Under the pieces are notes generated by a model, which saw only the letters and a list, made by a program, of their open reading frames with translations, searched no databases and had not been told where the DNA came from. Made by a program: the position numbers and the translations under genes. From the NCBI GenBank assembly GCA_963932465.1, contig OZ010795.1, positions 524,215,451 through 524,279,450 of the forward strand: a DNA stretch of 64,000 nt, written 5' to 3'. The stretch's first letter is position 1; each line of letters starts with the position of its first letter. This document shows, piece after piece, positions 1 through 11,900 of this stretch. This stretch comes from Maratus speciosus (lineage: Eukaryota > Arthropoda > Arachnida > Araneae > Salticidae).

Positions 1-972
1 GATCTCTAAAATGCACGAAACTCGTCGATGCCGCAATCTCTAAAATGCAGGAAACTCGTCGATCCTGCGATCAGTAACGCACGTATGAGCGCTGCGCGCT
101 CATAAACCGAAAAAACATCACTCGATGCACGAAACTCACTGTTCAGCGATCTCTAAAATGCAAGAAACTCGTCGATGCCGCGATCTCTAAAATGCAGGAA
201 ACTCGTCGATGCTGCGATCAGTAACGCACGTATGAGGGCTGCGCGCTCATAAACCGAAATAAACATCACTGGATGTACGAAACTCGCCTTTCAGCGATCT
301 CTAAAATGCACGAAACTCGTCGATGCCGCGATCTCTAAAATGCAGGAAACTCGTCGATCCTGCGATCAGTAACGCACGTATGAGAGCTGCGCGCTCATAA
401 AACGAAGAAAAACATCACTGGATGCACGAAACTCGCTGTGCTGCTATCTCTAAGATTCACAAAACTCGTCGATGTCGCGATCTCTAAAATGCAGAAACTC
501 GTCCATGCTACGATCAGTAAATTACGTATGAGCGCTGCGCACTCATAAACCGAAAAAAACATCACTGGACGCACGAAACTCGCTGTGCAGCGATCTCTAA
601 AATGCACGAAACTCGTCGATGCCGCAATCTCTAAAATGCAGGAAACTCGTCGATGCTGCGATCAGTAACGCATGAATGAGCGCTGCGCGCTCCTAAACCG
701 AAAAAAAACATCACTGGATGCACGAAACTCGCTGTTCAGCGATCTCTAAAATGCACGAAACTCGTCGATGCCGCGATCTCTAAAATGCAGGAAACTCGTC
801 GATGTTGCGATCTGTACCGCACGTATGATAGCTGCGCGCTGATAAACCGAAAAAAAACATCAACGGATGCACGAAACTCGCTGTGCAGCGATCTCTAAGA
901 TGCACGAAACTCGTCGATGCCGCGATCTCTAAAATGCATGAAACTCGTCGATGCTGCGATCAGTAACGTACG

Positions 973-993
973 TATGAGCGCGCAGCGCTCATA
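973..993. repeat. Palindrome with inverted loop (GCA), common lineage
   Basis: This inverted-loop form is embedded in a recognisable monomer with AACGTACG upstream and AAGCCGAAAAG downstream. It recurs at 9919-9939, 18130-18150, 34559-34579 and 41323-41343. In the right-hand third of the window the same lineage has the loop ACA (for example near 44188 and 54338-54358). Confidence 0.9.
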
Positions 994-1037
994 AGCCGAA
1001 AAGAACATCACTGGATGCACGAAACTCGCTGTGCAGC

Positions 1038-1151
1038 GATCTCTAAGAAGCACGAAACTCGTCGATGCAGCGATCAGTAACGCACGTATGAGCGCTGCGC
1101 GCTCATTAACCGAAAAAAACATCACTGGACGCACGAAACTCTCTGTGCAGC
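1038..1151. repeat. Representative short 114-bp monomer (one 34-bp element + C)
   Basis: Only one 34-bp element precedes C here. The element is a distinct version with CTAAGAAGCAC and the ending GATGCAGC. In the first 8946-bp unit I count eleven short units of 113-115 bp among 63 monomers, for example at 1596-1708, 2746-2859, 3604-3717 and 5162-5275. The same AAGAAGCAC element also occurs as the second element of full-length monomers, for example 1857-2003. Short units could therefore arise by loss of the A element through exchange between A and B. Confidence 0.93.
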
Positions 1152-2085
1152 GATCTCTAAAATGCACGAAACTCGTCGATGCCGCAATCTCTAAAATGCA
1201 GGAAACTCGTCGATCCTGCGATCAGTAACGCACGTATGAGCGCTGCGCGCTCATAAACCGAAAAAACATCACTGGATGCACGAAACTCGCTGTGCAGCTA
1301 TGTCTAAGATGCACAAAACTCGTCGATGCCGCGATCTCTAAAATGCAGGAAACTCGTCCATGCTACGATCAGTAAAGTACGTATGAGCGCTGCGCACTCA
1401 TAAACCGAAAAAAACATCACTGGACGCACGAAACTCGCTGTGCAGCGATCTCTAAAATGCACGAAACTCGTCGATGCCGCAATCTCTAAAATGCAGGAAA
1501 CTCGTCGATGCTGCGATCAGTAACGCATGTATGAGCGCTGCGCGCTCATAAACCGAAAAAAAACATCACTGGATGCACGAAACTCGCTGTTCAGCGATCT
1601 CTAAGAAGCACAAAACTCGTCGATGCAGCGATCAGTAACGCACGTATGAGCGCTGCGGGCTCATAAACCGAAAAAACATCACTGGACGCACGAAACTCTC
1701 TGTGCAGCGATCTCTAAAATGCACGAAACTCGTCTATGCCGCAATCTTTAAAATGCAGGAAACTCGTCGATCCTGCGATCAGTAACGCACGTATGAGCGC
1801 TTCGCGCTCATAAACCGAAAAAAACATCAATGGATGCACGAAACTCGCCTTTCAGCGATCTCTAAAATGCACGAAACTCGTCGATGCCGCGATCTCTAAG
1901 AAGCACAAAACTCGTCGATGCAGCGATCAGTAACGCACGTATGAGCGCTGCGGGCTCATAAACCGAAAAAACATCACTGGATGCACGAAACTCGCTGTGC
2001 AGCTATCTCTAAGATGCACGAAACTCGTCGATGTCGCGATCTCTAAAATGCAGAAACTCGTCGATGCTGCGATCTGTAACGCACG

Positions 2086-2106
2086 TATTAGCGCTGCGCG
2101 CTAATA
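2086..2106. repeat. Palindrome with paired T-A stem change
   Basis: Arms TATTAGCGC and GCGCTAATA are perfectly complementary. Position 4 of the left arm and its partner are T and A where the standard form has G and C. The same form is at 11032-11052. Related monomers near 19390, 27985, 35270 and 56610 keep G on the left and A on the right, a mismatch. Confidence 0.9.
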
Positions 2107-2300
2107 AACCAAAAAAAAAACATCACTGGATGCACGAAACTCGCTGTGCAGCGATTTCTAAGATGCAGGAAACTCGTCGATGCCGCGATCTCTAAAATGC
2201 AGGAAACTCGTCCATGCTACGATCAGTAAAGTACGTATGAGCGCTGCAGGCTCACAAACCGAAAAAAACATCACTGGACGCACGAAACTCGCCTTTCAGC

Positions 2301-2448
2301 GATCTCTAAAATGCACGAAACTCGTCGATGCCGCGATCTCTAAAATGCAGGAAACTCGTCGATCCTGCGATCAGTAACGCACGTATGAGCGCTGCGCGCT
2401 CATAAACCGAAAAAAAAATCACTGGATGCACGAAACTCGCTGTACAGT
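2301..2448. repeat. Representative full-length 148-bp monomer (A+B+C)
   Basis: This unit shows the standard layout. Element A is 2301-2334 and element B is 2335-2368. They are 34 bp each, start with GATCTCTAAAATGCA and differ mainly at ATGCAC versus ATGCAG and in the last few bases. Element C is 2369-2448 (80 bp). It begins GATCAGTAACGCACG, holds the palindrome at 2384-2404 and an A-tract at 2410-2418, and ends with a 23-24 bp piece that aligns to the 3' part of element A (ATGCACGAAACTCG). GATC opens all three elements, so a GATC-cutting enzyme should give bands near 34 and 80 bp plus partial products. The 148-bp length is close to nucleosome-core DNA. Confidence 0.95.
2384..2404. repeat. Representative perfect palindrome (9-bp arms, TGC loop)
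   Basis: The left arm is TATGAGCGC, the loop is TGC and the right arm is GCGCTCATA, an exact reverse complement. One such element lies in the C part of nearly every monomer. Many copies have one mismatch, such as GCGGGC, GCGCAC, GCGTGC, AGGGC or AGCTC. The A-tract follows about 6-8 bases downstream. In single-stranded DNA or RNA this would fold into a tight stem-loop. Whether it folds or binds a protein in the cell is not known. Confidence 0.92.
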
Positions 2449-5096
2449 GATCTCTAAGATGCAGGAAACTCGTCGATGCCGCGATCTCTAAAATGCAGGA
2501 AACTCGTCCATGCTACGATCAGTAAAGTACGTATGAGCGCTGCGCACTCATAAACCGAAAAAAACATCACTGGACGCACGAAACTCGCTGTGCAGCGATC
2601 TCTAAAATGCACGAAACTCGTCGATGCCGCAATCTCTAAAATGCAGGAAACTCGTCGATGCTGCGATCAGTAACGCATGAATGAGCGCTGCGCGCTCATA
2701 AACCGAAAAAAAACATCACTGGATGCACGAAACTCGCTGTTCAGCGATCTCTAAGAAGCACAAAACTCGTCGATGCAGCGATCAGTAACGCACGTATGAG
2801 CGCTGCGCGCTCATAAACCGAAAAAAACATCACTGGACGCACGAAATTCTCTGTGCAGCGATCTCTAAAATGCACGAAACTCGTCGATGCCGCAATCTCT
2901 AAAATGCAGGAAACTCGTCGATCCTGCGATCAGTAACGCACGTATGAGCGCTGCGCACTCATAAACCGACAAAACATCACTGGATGCACGAAACTCACTG
3001 TTCAGCGATCTCTAAAATGCACGAAACTCGTCGATGCCGCGATCTCTAAAATGCAGGAAACTCGTCGATGCTGCGATCAGTAACGCACGTATGAGGGCTG
3101 CGCGCTCATAAACCGAAAAAAAACATCACTGGACGCACGAAACTCGCTGTGTAGCGATCTCTAAAATGCACGAAACTCGTCGATGCCGCGATCTCTAAAA
3201 TGCAGGAAACTCGTCGATACAGCGATCAGTAACGCACGTATGAGGTCTGCGCGCTCATAAACCTGAAAAAAAAAACATCAATGGACCCACGAAACTCTCT
3301 GTGCAGCGATCTCTAAAATGCACGAAACTCGTCTATGCCGCAATCTTTAAAATGCAGGAAACTCGTCGATCCTGCGATCAGTAACGCACGTATGAGCGCT
3401 GCGCGCTCATAAACCGAAAAAAACGTCACTGGATGCACGAAACTCGCCTTTCAGCGATCTCTAAAATGCACGAAACTCGTCGATGCCGCGATCTCTAAAA
3501 TGCAGGAAACTCGTCGATGTTGCGATCTGTACCGCACGTATGAGCGCTGCGCGCTGATAAACCGAAAAGAACATCACTGGATGCACGAAACTCGCTGTGC
3601 AGCGATCTCTAAGAAGCACGAAACTCGTCGATTCAGCGATCAGTAACGCACGTATGAGCGCTGCGCGCTCATAAACCGAAAAAAAATTCACTGGACGCAC
3701 GAAACTCTCTGTGCAGCGATCTCTAAAATGCACGAAACTCGTCGATGCCGCAATCTCTAAAATGCAGGAAACTCGTCGATCCTGCGATCAGTAACGCACG
3801 TATGAGCGCTGCGTGCTCATAAACCGAAAAAACATCACTGGATGCACGAAACTCACTGTTCAGCGATCTCTAAAATGCACGAAACTCGTCGATGCCGCGA
3901 TCTCTAAAATGCAGGAAACTCGTCGATGCTGCGATCAGTAACGCACATATGAGGGCTGCGCGCTCATAAACCGAAAAAAACATCACTGGATGTACGAAAC
4001 TCGCCTTTCAGCGATCTCTAAAATGCACGAAACTCGTCGATGCCGCGATCTCTAAAATGCAGGAAACTCGTCGATCCTGCGATCAGTAACGCACGTATGA
4101 GCGCTGCGCGCTCATAAAACGAAGAAAAACATCACTGGATGCACGAAACTCGCTGTGCAGCTATCTCTAAGATTCACAAAACTCGTCGATGTCGCGATCT
4201 CTAAAATGCAGAAACTCGTCGATGCTGCGATCTGTAACGCACGTATGAGCGCTGCGCGCTCATAAACCGAAAAAAAAATCACTGGATGCACGAAACTCGC
4301 TGTACAGTGATCTCTAAGATGCAGGAAACTCGTCGATGCCGCGATCTCTAAAATGCAGGAAACTCGTCCATGCTACGATCAGTAAAGTACGTATGAGCGC
4401 TGCGCACTCATAAACCGAAAAAAACATCACTGGACGCACGAAACTCGCTGTGCAGCGATCTCTAAAATGCACGAAACTCGTCGATGCCGCAATCTCTAAA
4501 ATGCAGGAAACTCGTCGATGCTGCGATCAGTAACGCATGTATGAGCGCTGCGCGCTCATAAACCGAAAAAAAACATCACTGGATGCACGAAACTCGCTGT
4601 TCAGCGATCTCTAAGAAGCACAAAACTCGTCGATGCAGCGATCAGTAACGCACGTATGAGCGCTGCGGGCTCATAAACCGAAAAATCATCACTGGACGCA
4701 CGAAACTCTCTGTGCAGCGATCTCTAAAATGCACGAAACTCGTCTATGCCGCAATCTTTAAGATGCAGGAAACTCGTCGATCCTGCGATCAGTAACGCAC
4801 GTATGAGCGCTTCGCGCTCATAAACCGAAAAAACATCACTGGATGCACGAAACTCGCCTTTCAGCGATCTCTAAAATGCACGAAACTCGTCGATGCCGCG
4901 ATCTCTAAGAAGCACAAAACTCGTCGATGCAGCGATCAGTAACGCACGTATGAGCTCTGCGCGCTCATAAACCGAAAAAAAAATCACTGGATGTACGAAA
5001 CTCGCTGTGCAGCTATCTCTAAGATGCACGAAACTCGTCGATGCCGCGATCTCTAAAATGCAGGAAACTCGTCGACGCTGCGATGGGTAACGCACG

Positions 5097-5117
5097 TATC
5101 AGCGCTGCGCGCTGATA
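5097..5117. repeat. Palindrome with paired C-G stem change
   Basis: Arms TATCAGCGC and GCGCTGATA are perfectly complementary, with C-G at the stem pair that is normally G-C. The 8946-bp copy has it at 14043-14063. The related monomer near 24674 has the standard G-C pair. Confidence 0.9.
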
Positions 5118-6013
5118 AACCGAAAAGAACATCACTGGATGCACGAAACTCGCTGTGCAGCGATCTCTAAGAAGCACGAAACTCGTCGATTCAGCGATCA
5201 GTAACGCACGTATGAGCGCTGCGCGCTCATAAACCGAAAAAAACATCACTGGACGCACGAAACTCTCTGTGCAGCGATCTCTAAAATGCACGAAACTCGT
5301 CGATGCCGCAATCTCTAAAATGCAGGAAACTCGTCGATCCTGCGATCAGTAACGCACGTATGAGCGCTGCGTGCTCATAAACCGAAAAAACATCACTGGA
5401 TGCACGAAACTCACTGTTCAGCGATCTCTAAAATGCACGAAACTCGTCGATGCCGCGATCTCTAAAATGCAGGAAACTCGTCGATGCTGCGATCAGTAAC
5501 GCACATATGAGGGCTGCGCGCTCATAAACCGAAAAAAACATCACTGGATGTACGAAACTCGCCTTTCAGCGATCTCTAAAATGCACGAAACTCGTCGATG
5601 CCGCGATCTCTAAAATGCAGGAAACTCGTCGATCCTGCGATCAGTAACGCACGTATGAGCGCTGCGCGCTCATAAAACGAAGAAAAACATCACTGGATGC
5701 ACGAAACTCGCTGTGCAGCTATCTCTAAGATTCACAAAACTCGTCGATGTCGCGATCTGTAAAATGCAGAAACTCGTCGATGCTGCGATCTGTAACGCAC
5801 GTATGAGCGCTGCGCGCTCATAAACCGAAAAAAACATCACTGGACGCACGAAACTCTCTGTGCAGCGATCTCTAAAATGCACGAAACTCGTCGATGCCGC
5901 AATCTCTAAAATGCAGGAAACTCGTCGATCCTGCGATCAGTAACGCACGTATGAGCGCTGCGCACTCATAAACCGAAAAAACATCACTGGATGCACGAAA
6001 CTCACTGTTCAGC

Positions 6014-6128
6014 GATCTCTAAAATGCAGGAAACTCGTCGATGCTGCGATCAGTAACGCACGTATGAGGGCTGCGCGCTCATAAACCGAAAAAAAACATC
6101 ACTGGACGCACGAAACTCGCTGTGTAGC
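6014..6128. repeat. 115-bp monomer produced by loss of element A
   Basis: The CTGTTCAGC end of the preceding monomer is followed by a single ATGCAGG element instead of A plus B. The sister monomers at 3007-3155 and 8237-8385 have both elements. The copy at 14960-15074 carries the same loss. It is a simple 34-bp deletion between A and B, independent of the AAGAAGCAC short monomers. Confidence 0.9.
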
Positions 6129-6985
6129 GATCTCTAAAATGCACGAAACTCGTCGATGCCGCGATCTCTAAAATGCAGGAAACTCGTCGATACAGCGATC
6201 AGTAACGCACGTATGAGGTCTGCGCGCTCATAAACCTGAAAAAAAAAACATCAATGGACCCACGAAACTCTCTGTGCAGCGATCTCTAAAATGCACGAAA
6301 CTCGTCTATGCCGCAATCTTTAAAATGCAGGAAACTCGTCGATCCTGCGATCAGTAACGCACGTATGAGCGCTGCGCGCTCATAAACCGAAAAAAACGTC
6401 ACTGGATGCACGAAACTCGCCTTTCAGCGATCTCTAAAATGCACGAAACTCGTCGATGCCACGATCTCTAAAATGCAGGAAACTCGTCGATGTTGCGATC
6501 CGTACCGCACGTATGAGCGCTGCGCGCTGATAAACCGAAAAGAACATCACTGGATGCACGAAACTCGCTGTGCAGCGATCTCTAAGAAGCACGAAACTCG
6601 TCGATTCAGCGATCAGTAACGCACGTATGAGCGCTGCGCGCTCATAAACCGAAAAAAACATCACTGGACGCACGAAACTCTCTGTGCAGCGATCTCTAAA
6701 ATGCACGAAACTCGTCGATGCCGCAATCTCTAAAATGCAGGAAACTCGTCGATCCTGCGATCAGTAACGCACGTATGAGCGCTGCGTGCTCATAAACCGA
6801 AAAAACATCACTGGATGCACGAAACTCACTGTTCAGCGATCTCTAAAATGCACGAAACTCGTCGATGCCGCGATCTCTAAAATGCAGGAAACTCGTCGAT
6901 GCTGCGATCAGTAACGCACATATGAGGGCTGCGCGCTCATAAACCGAAAAAAACATCACTGGACGCACGAAACTCGCTGTGCAGC

Positions 6986-7120
6986 GATCTCTAAAATGCA
7001 CGAAACCCGTCGATGCCGCAATCTCTAAAATGCATGAAACTCGTCGATGCTGCGATCAGTGCGCTGCGCGCTCATAAACCGAAAAAAACATCACTGGATG
7101 CACGAAACTCGCTGTTCAGC
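6986..7120. repeat. 135-bp monomer with 13-bp deletion of the left palindrome arm
   Basis: GATCAGT is followed directly by GCGCTGCGCGCTCATA, so AACGCACGTATGA is missing and the palindrome is lost. The same lesion occurs at 57557-57691, which also has GCGCGCATAAAC. The shared lesion links these two distant parts of the array. Confidence 0.9.
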
Positions 7121-8946
7121 GATCTCTAAGAAGCACAAAACTCGTCGATGCAGCGATCAGTAACGCACGTATGAGCGCTGCGGGCTCATAAACCGAAAAA
7201 AACATCACTGGACGCACGAAACTCTCTGTGCAGCGATCTCTAAAATGCACGAAACTCGTCTATGCCGCAATCTTTAAAATGCAGGAAACTCGTCGATCCT
7301 GCGATCAGTAACGCACGTATGAGCGCTTCGCGCTCATAAACCGAAAAAAACATCACTGGATGCACGAAACTCGCCTTTCAGCGATCTCTAAAATGCACGA
7401 AACTCGTCGATGCCGCGATCTCTAAGAAGCACAAAACTCGTCGATGCAGCGATCAGTAACGCACGTATGAGCGCTGCGGGCTCATAAACCGAAAAAACAT
7501 CACTGGATGCACGAAACTCGCTGTGCAGCTATCTCTAAGATGCACGAAACTCGTCGATGTCGCGATCTCTAAAATGCAGAAACTCGTCGATGCTGCGATC
7601 TGTAACGCACGTATGAGCGCTGCGCGCTCATAAACCAAAAAACAAACATCACTGGATGCACGAAACTCGCTGTGCAGCGATCTCTAAGATGCAGGAAACT
7701 CGTCGATGCCGCGATCTCTAAAATGCAGGAAACTCGTCCATGCTACGATCAGTAAAGTACGTATCAGCGCTGCGCGCTCACAAACCGAAAAAAACATCAC
7801 TGGACGCACGAAACTCGCTGTGCAGCGATCTCTAAAATGCAGGAAACTCGTCGATGTTCGCGATCTCTAAAATGCAGGAAACTCGTCGATGCTGTGATCA
7901 GCAACGTACGTATGAGCGCGCAGCGCTCTTAAGCCGAAAAGAACATCACTGGATGCACGAAACTCGCTGTGCAGCGATCTCTAAGAAGCACGAAACTCGT
8001 CGATGCAGCGATCAGTAACGCACGTATGAGCGCTGCGCGCTCATAAACCGAAAAAAACATCACTGGACGCACGAAACTCTCTGTGCAGCGATCTCTAAAA
8101 TGCACGAAACTCGTCGATGCCGCAATCTCTGAAATGCAGGAAACTCGTCCATCCTGCGATCAGTAACGCACGTATGAGCGCTGCGCACTCATAAACCGAA
8201 AAAACATCACTGGATGCACGAAACTCACTGTTCAGCGATCTCTAAAATGCACGAAACTCGTCGATGCCGCGATCTCTAAAATGCAGGAAACTCGTCGATG
8301 CTGCGATCAGTAACGCACGTATGAGGGCTGCGCGCTCATAAACCGAAAAAAAACATCACTGGACGCACGAAACTCGCTGTGTAGCGATCTCTAAAATGCA
8401 CGAAACTCGTCGATGCCGCGATCTCTAAAATGCAGGAAACTCGTCGATACAGCGATCAGTAACGCACGTATGAGGTCTGCGCGCTCATAAACCTGAAAAA
8501 AAAACATCAATGGACCCACGAAACTCTCTGTGCAGCGATCTCTAAAATGCACGAAACTCGTCTATGCCGCAATCTTTAAAATGCAGGAAACTCGTCGATC
8601 CTGCGATCAGTAACGCACGTATGAGCGCTGCGCGCTCATAAACCGAAAAAAACATCACTGGATGCACGAAACTCGCCTTTCAGCGATCTCTAAAATGCAC
8701 GAAACTCGTCGATGCCGCGATCTCTAAAATGCAGGAAACTCGTCGATGTTGCGATCTGTACCGCACGTATGAGCGCTGCGCGCTGATAAACCGAAAAGAA
8801 CATCACTGGATGCACGAAACTCGCTGTGCAGCGATCTCTAAGAAGCACGAAACTCGTCGATTCAGCGATCAGTAACGCACGTATGAGCGCTGCGCGCTCA
8901 TAAACCGAAAAAAACATCACTGGACGCACGAAACTCTCTGTGCAGC

Positions 8947-11900
8947 GATCTCTAAAATGCACGAAACTCGTCGATGCCGCAATCTCTAAAATGCAGGAAA
9001 CTCGTCGATCCTGCGATCAGTAACGCACGTATGAGCGCTGCGCGCTCATAAACCGAAAAAACATCACTCGATGCACGAAACTCACTGTTCAGCGATCTCT
9101 AAAATGCAAGAAACTCGTCGATGCCGCGATCTCTAAAATGCAGGAAACTCGTCGATGCTGCGATCAGTAACGCACGTATGAGGGCTGCGCGCTCATAAAC
9201 CGAAATAAACATCACTGGATGTACGAAACTCGCCTTTCAGCGATCTCTAAAATGCACGAAACTCGTCGATGCCGCGATCTCTAAAATGCAGGAAACTCGT
9301 CGATCCTGCGATCAGTAACGCACGTATGAGAGCTGCGCGCTCATAAAACGAAGAAAAACATCACTGGATGCACGAAACTCGCTGTGCTGCTATCTCTAAG
9401 ATTCACAAAACTCGTCGATGTCGCGATCTCTAAAATGCAGAAACTCGTCCATGCTACGATCAGTAAATTACGTATGAGCGCTGCGCACTCATAAACCGAA
9501 AAAAACATCACTGGACGCACGAAACTCGCTGTGCAGCGATCTCTAAAATGCACGAAACTCGTCGATGCCGCAATCTCTAAAATGCAGGAAACTCGTCGAT
9601 GCTGCGATCAGTAACGCATGAATGAGCGCTGCGCGCTCCTAAACCGAAAAAAAACATCACTGGATGCACGAAACTCGCTGTTCAGCGATCTCTAAAATGC
9701 ACGAAACTCGTCGATGCCGCGATCTCTAAAATGCAGGAAACTCGTCGATGTTGCGATCTGTACCGCACGTATGATAGCTGCGCGCTGATAAACCGAAAAA
9801 AAACATCAACGGATGCACGAAACTCGCTGTGCAGCGATCTCTAAGATGCACGAAACTCGTCGATGCCGCGATCTCTAAAATGCATGAAACTCGTCGATGC
9901 TGCGATCAGTAACGTACGTATGAGCGCGCAGCGCTCATAAGCCGAAAAGAACATCACTGGATGCACGAAACTCGCTGTGCAGCGATCTCTAAGAAGCACG
10001 AAACTCGTCGATGCAGCGATCAGTAACGCACGTATGAGCGCTGCGCGCTCATTAACCGAAAAAAACATCACTGGACGCACGAAACTCTCTGTGCAGCGAT
10101 CTCTAAAATGCACGAAACTCGTCGATGCCGCAATCTCTAAAATGCAGGAAACTCGTCGATCCTGCGATCAGTAACGCACGTATGAGCGCTGCGCGCTCAT
10201 AAACCGAAAAAACATCACTGGATGCACGAAACTCGCTGTGCAGCTATGTCTAAGATGCACAAAACTCGTCGATGCCGCGATCTCTAAAATGCAGGAAACT
10301 CGTCCATGCTACGATCAGTAAAGTACGTATGAGCGCTGCGCACTCATAAACCGAAAAAAACATCACTGGACGCACGAAACTCGCTGTGCAGCGATCTCTA
10401 AAATGCACGAAACTCGTCGATGCCGCAATCTCTAAAATGCAGGAAACTCGTCGATGCTGCGATCAGTAACGCATGTATGAGCGCTGCGCGCTCATAAACC
10501 GAAAAAAAACATCACTGGATGCACGAAACTCGCTGTTCAGCGATCTCTAAGAAGCACAAAACTCGTCGATGCAGCGATCAGTAACGCACGTATGAGCGCT
10601 GCGGGCTCATAAACCGAAAAAACATCACTGGACGCACGAAACTCTCTGTGCAGCGATCTCTAAAATGCACGAAACTCGTCTATGCCGCAATCTTTAAAAT
10701 GCAGGAAACTCGTCGATCCTGCGATCAGTAACGCACGTATGAGCGCTTCGCGCTCATAAACCGAAAAAAACATCAATGGATGCACGAAACTCGCCTTTCA
10801 GCGATCTCTAAAATGCACGAAACTCGTCGATGCCGCGATCTCTAAGAAGCACAAAACTCGTCGATGCAGCGATCAGTAACGCACGTATGAGCGCTGCGGG
10901 CTCATAAACCGAAAAAACATCACTGGATGCACGAAACTCGCTGTGCAGCTATCTCTAAGATGCACGAAACTCGTCGATGTCGCGATCTCTAAAATGCAGA
11001 AACTCGTCGATGCTGCGATCTGTAACGCACGTATTAGCGCTGCGCGCTAATAAACCAAAAAAAAAACATCACTGGATGCACGAAACTCGCTGTGCAGCGA
11101 TTTCTAAGATGCAGGAAACTCGTCGATGCCGCGATCTCTAAAATGCAGGAAACTCGTCCATGCTACGATCAGTAAAGTACGTATGAGCGCTGCAGGCTCA
11201 CAAACCGAAAAAAACATCACTGGACGCACGAAACTCGCCTTTCAGCGATCTCTAAAATGCACGAAACTCGTCGATGCCGCGATCTCTAAAATGCAGGAAA
11301 CTCGTCGATCCTGCGATCAGTAACGCACGTATGAGCGCTGCGCGCTCATAAACCGAAAAAAAAATCACTGGATGCACGAAACTCGCTGTACAGTGATCTC
11401 TAAGATGCAGGAAACTCGTCGATGCCGCGATCTCTAAAATGCAGGAAACTCGTCCATGCTACGATCAGTAAAGTACGTATGAGCGCTGCGCACTCATAAA
11501 CCGAAAAAAACATCACTGGACGCACGAAACTCGCTGTGCAGCGATCTCTAAAATGCACGAAACTCGTCGATGCCGCAATCTCTAAAATGCAGGAAACTCG
11601 TCGATGCTGCGATCAGTAACGCATGAATGAGCGCTGCGCGCTCATAAACCGAAAAAAAACATCACTGGATGCACGAAACTCGCTGTTCAGCGATCTCTAA
11701 GAAGCACAAAACTCGTCGATGCAGCGATCAGTAACGCACGTATGAGCGCTGCGCGCTCATAAACCGAAAAAAACATCACTGGACGCACGAAATTCTCTGT
11801 GCAGCGATCTCTAAAATGCACGAAACTCGTCGATGCCGCAATCTCTAAAATGCAGGAAACTCGTCGATCCTGCGATCAGTAACGCACGTATGAGCGCTGC

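Larger units (their letters stand above)
1..8946. repeat. 63-monomer higher-order repeat unit, copy 1
   Basis: I parsed this stretch monomer by monomer: 51 full-length units, eleven short units of 113-115 bp, and one 135-bp deletion unit, 63 in all. At 8947 the same succession of variant monomers restarts, including rare markers such as ATCACTCGATG near 118 and 9064. The unit is itself a mosaic. The monomer series at about 2860-4012 recurs at about 5867-6960 with a 34-bp loss, and again at 8237-8946. The window starts exactly on a monomer boundary by chance, so the true phase of the unit is arbitrary. Confidence 0.9.

Noticed and set aside
1..300. CRISPR array (regular direct repeats of about 34 bp)
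   Set aside because: The 34-bp elements are directly adjacent, or separated by the same 80-bp C element every time. There are no unique spacers, leader or cas genes.
890..1037. Insertion of an inverted monomer or of a small inverted-repeat transposon, because the palindrome reads reversed here
   Set aside because: Only the 3-base loop is reversed. The 34-bp elements, A-tract and monomer end on both sides keep the normal orientation, and there is no target-site duplication.
1031..1228. Plus-strand 65-codon frames that begin in short AAGAAGCAC monomers
   Set aside because: They overlap minus-strand frames in the same repeat and recur with the HOR. The repeated peptide pattern is the 34-bp element read in frame, not a protein.
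2384..2404. Integron attC site, bacterial REP element or transcription terminator
   Set aside because: The palindrome is embedded at a fixed place in a eukaryote-type tandem repeat and has no integron cassette genes. It is followed by A, not T, on the plus strand. On the minus strand it is preceded, not followed, by the T-tract.
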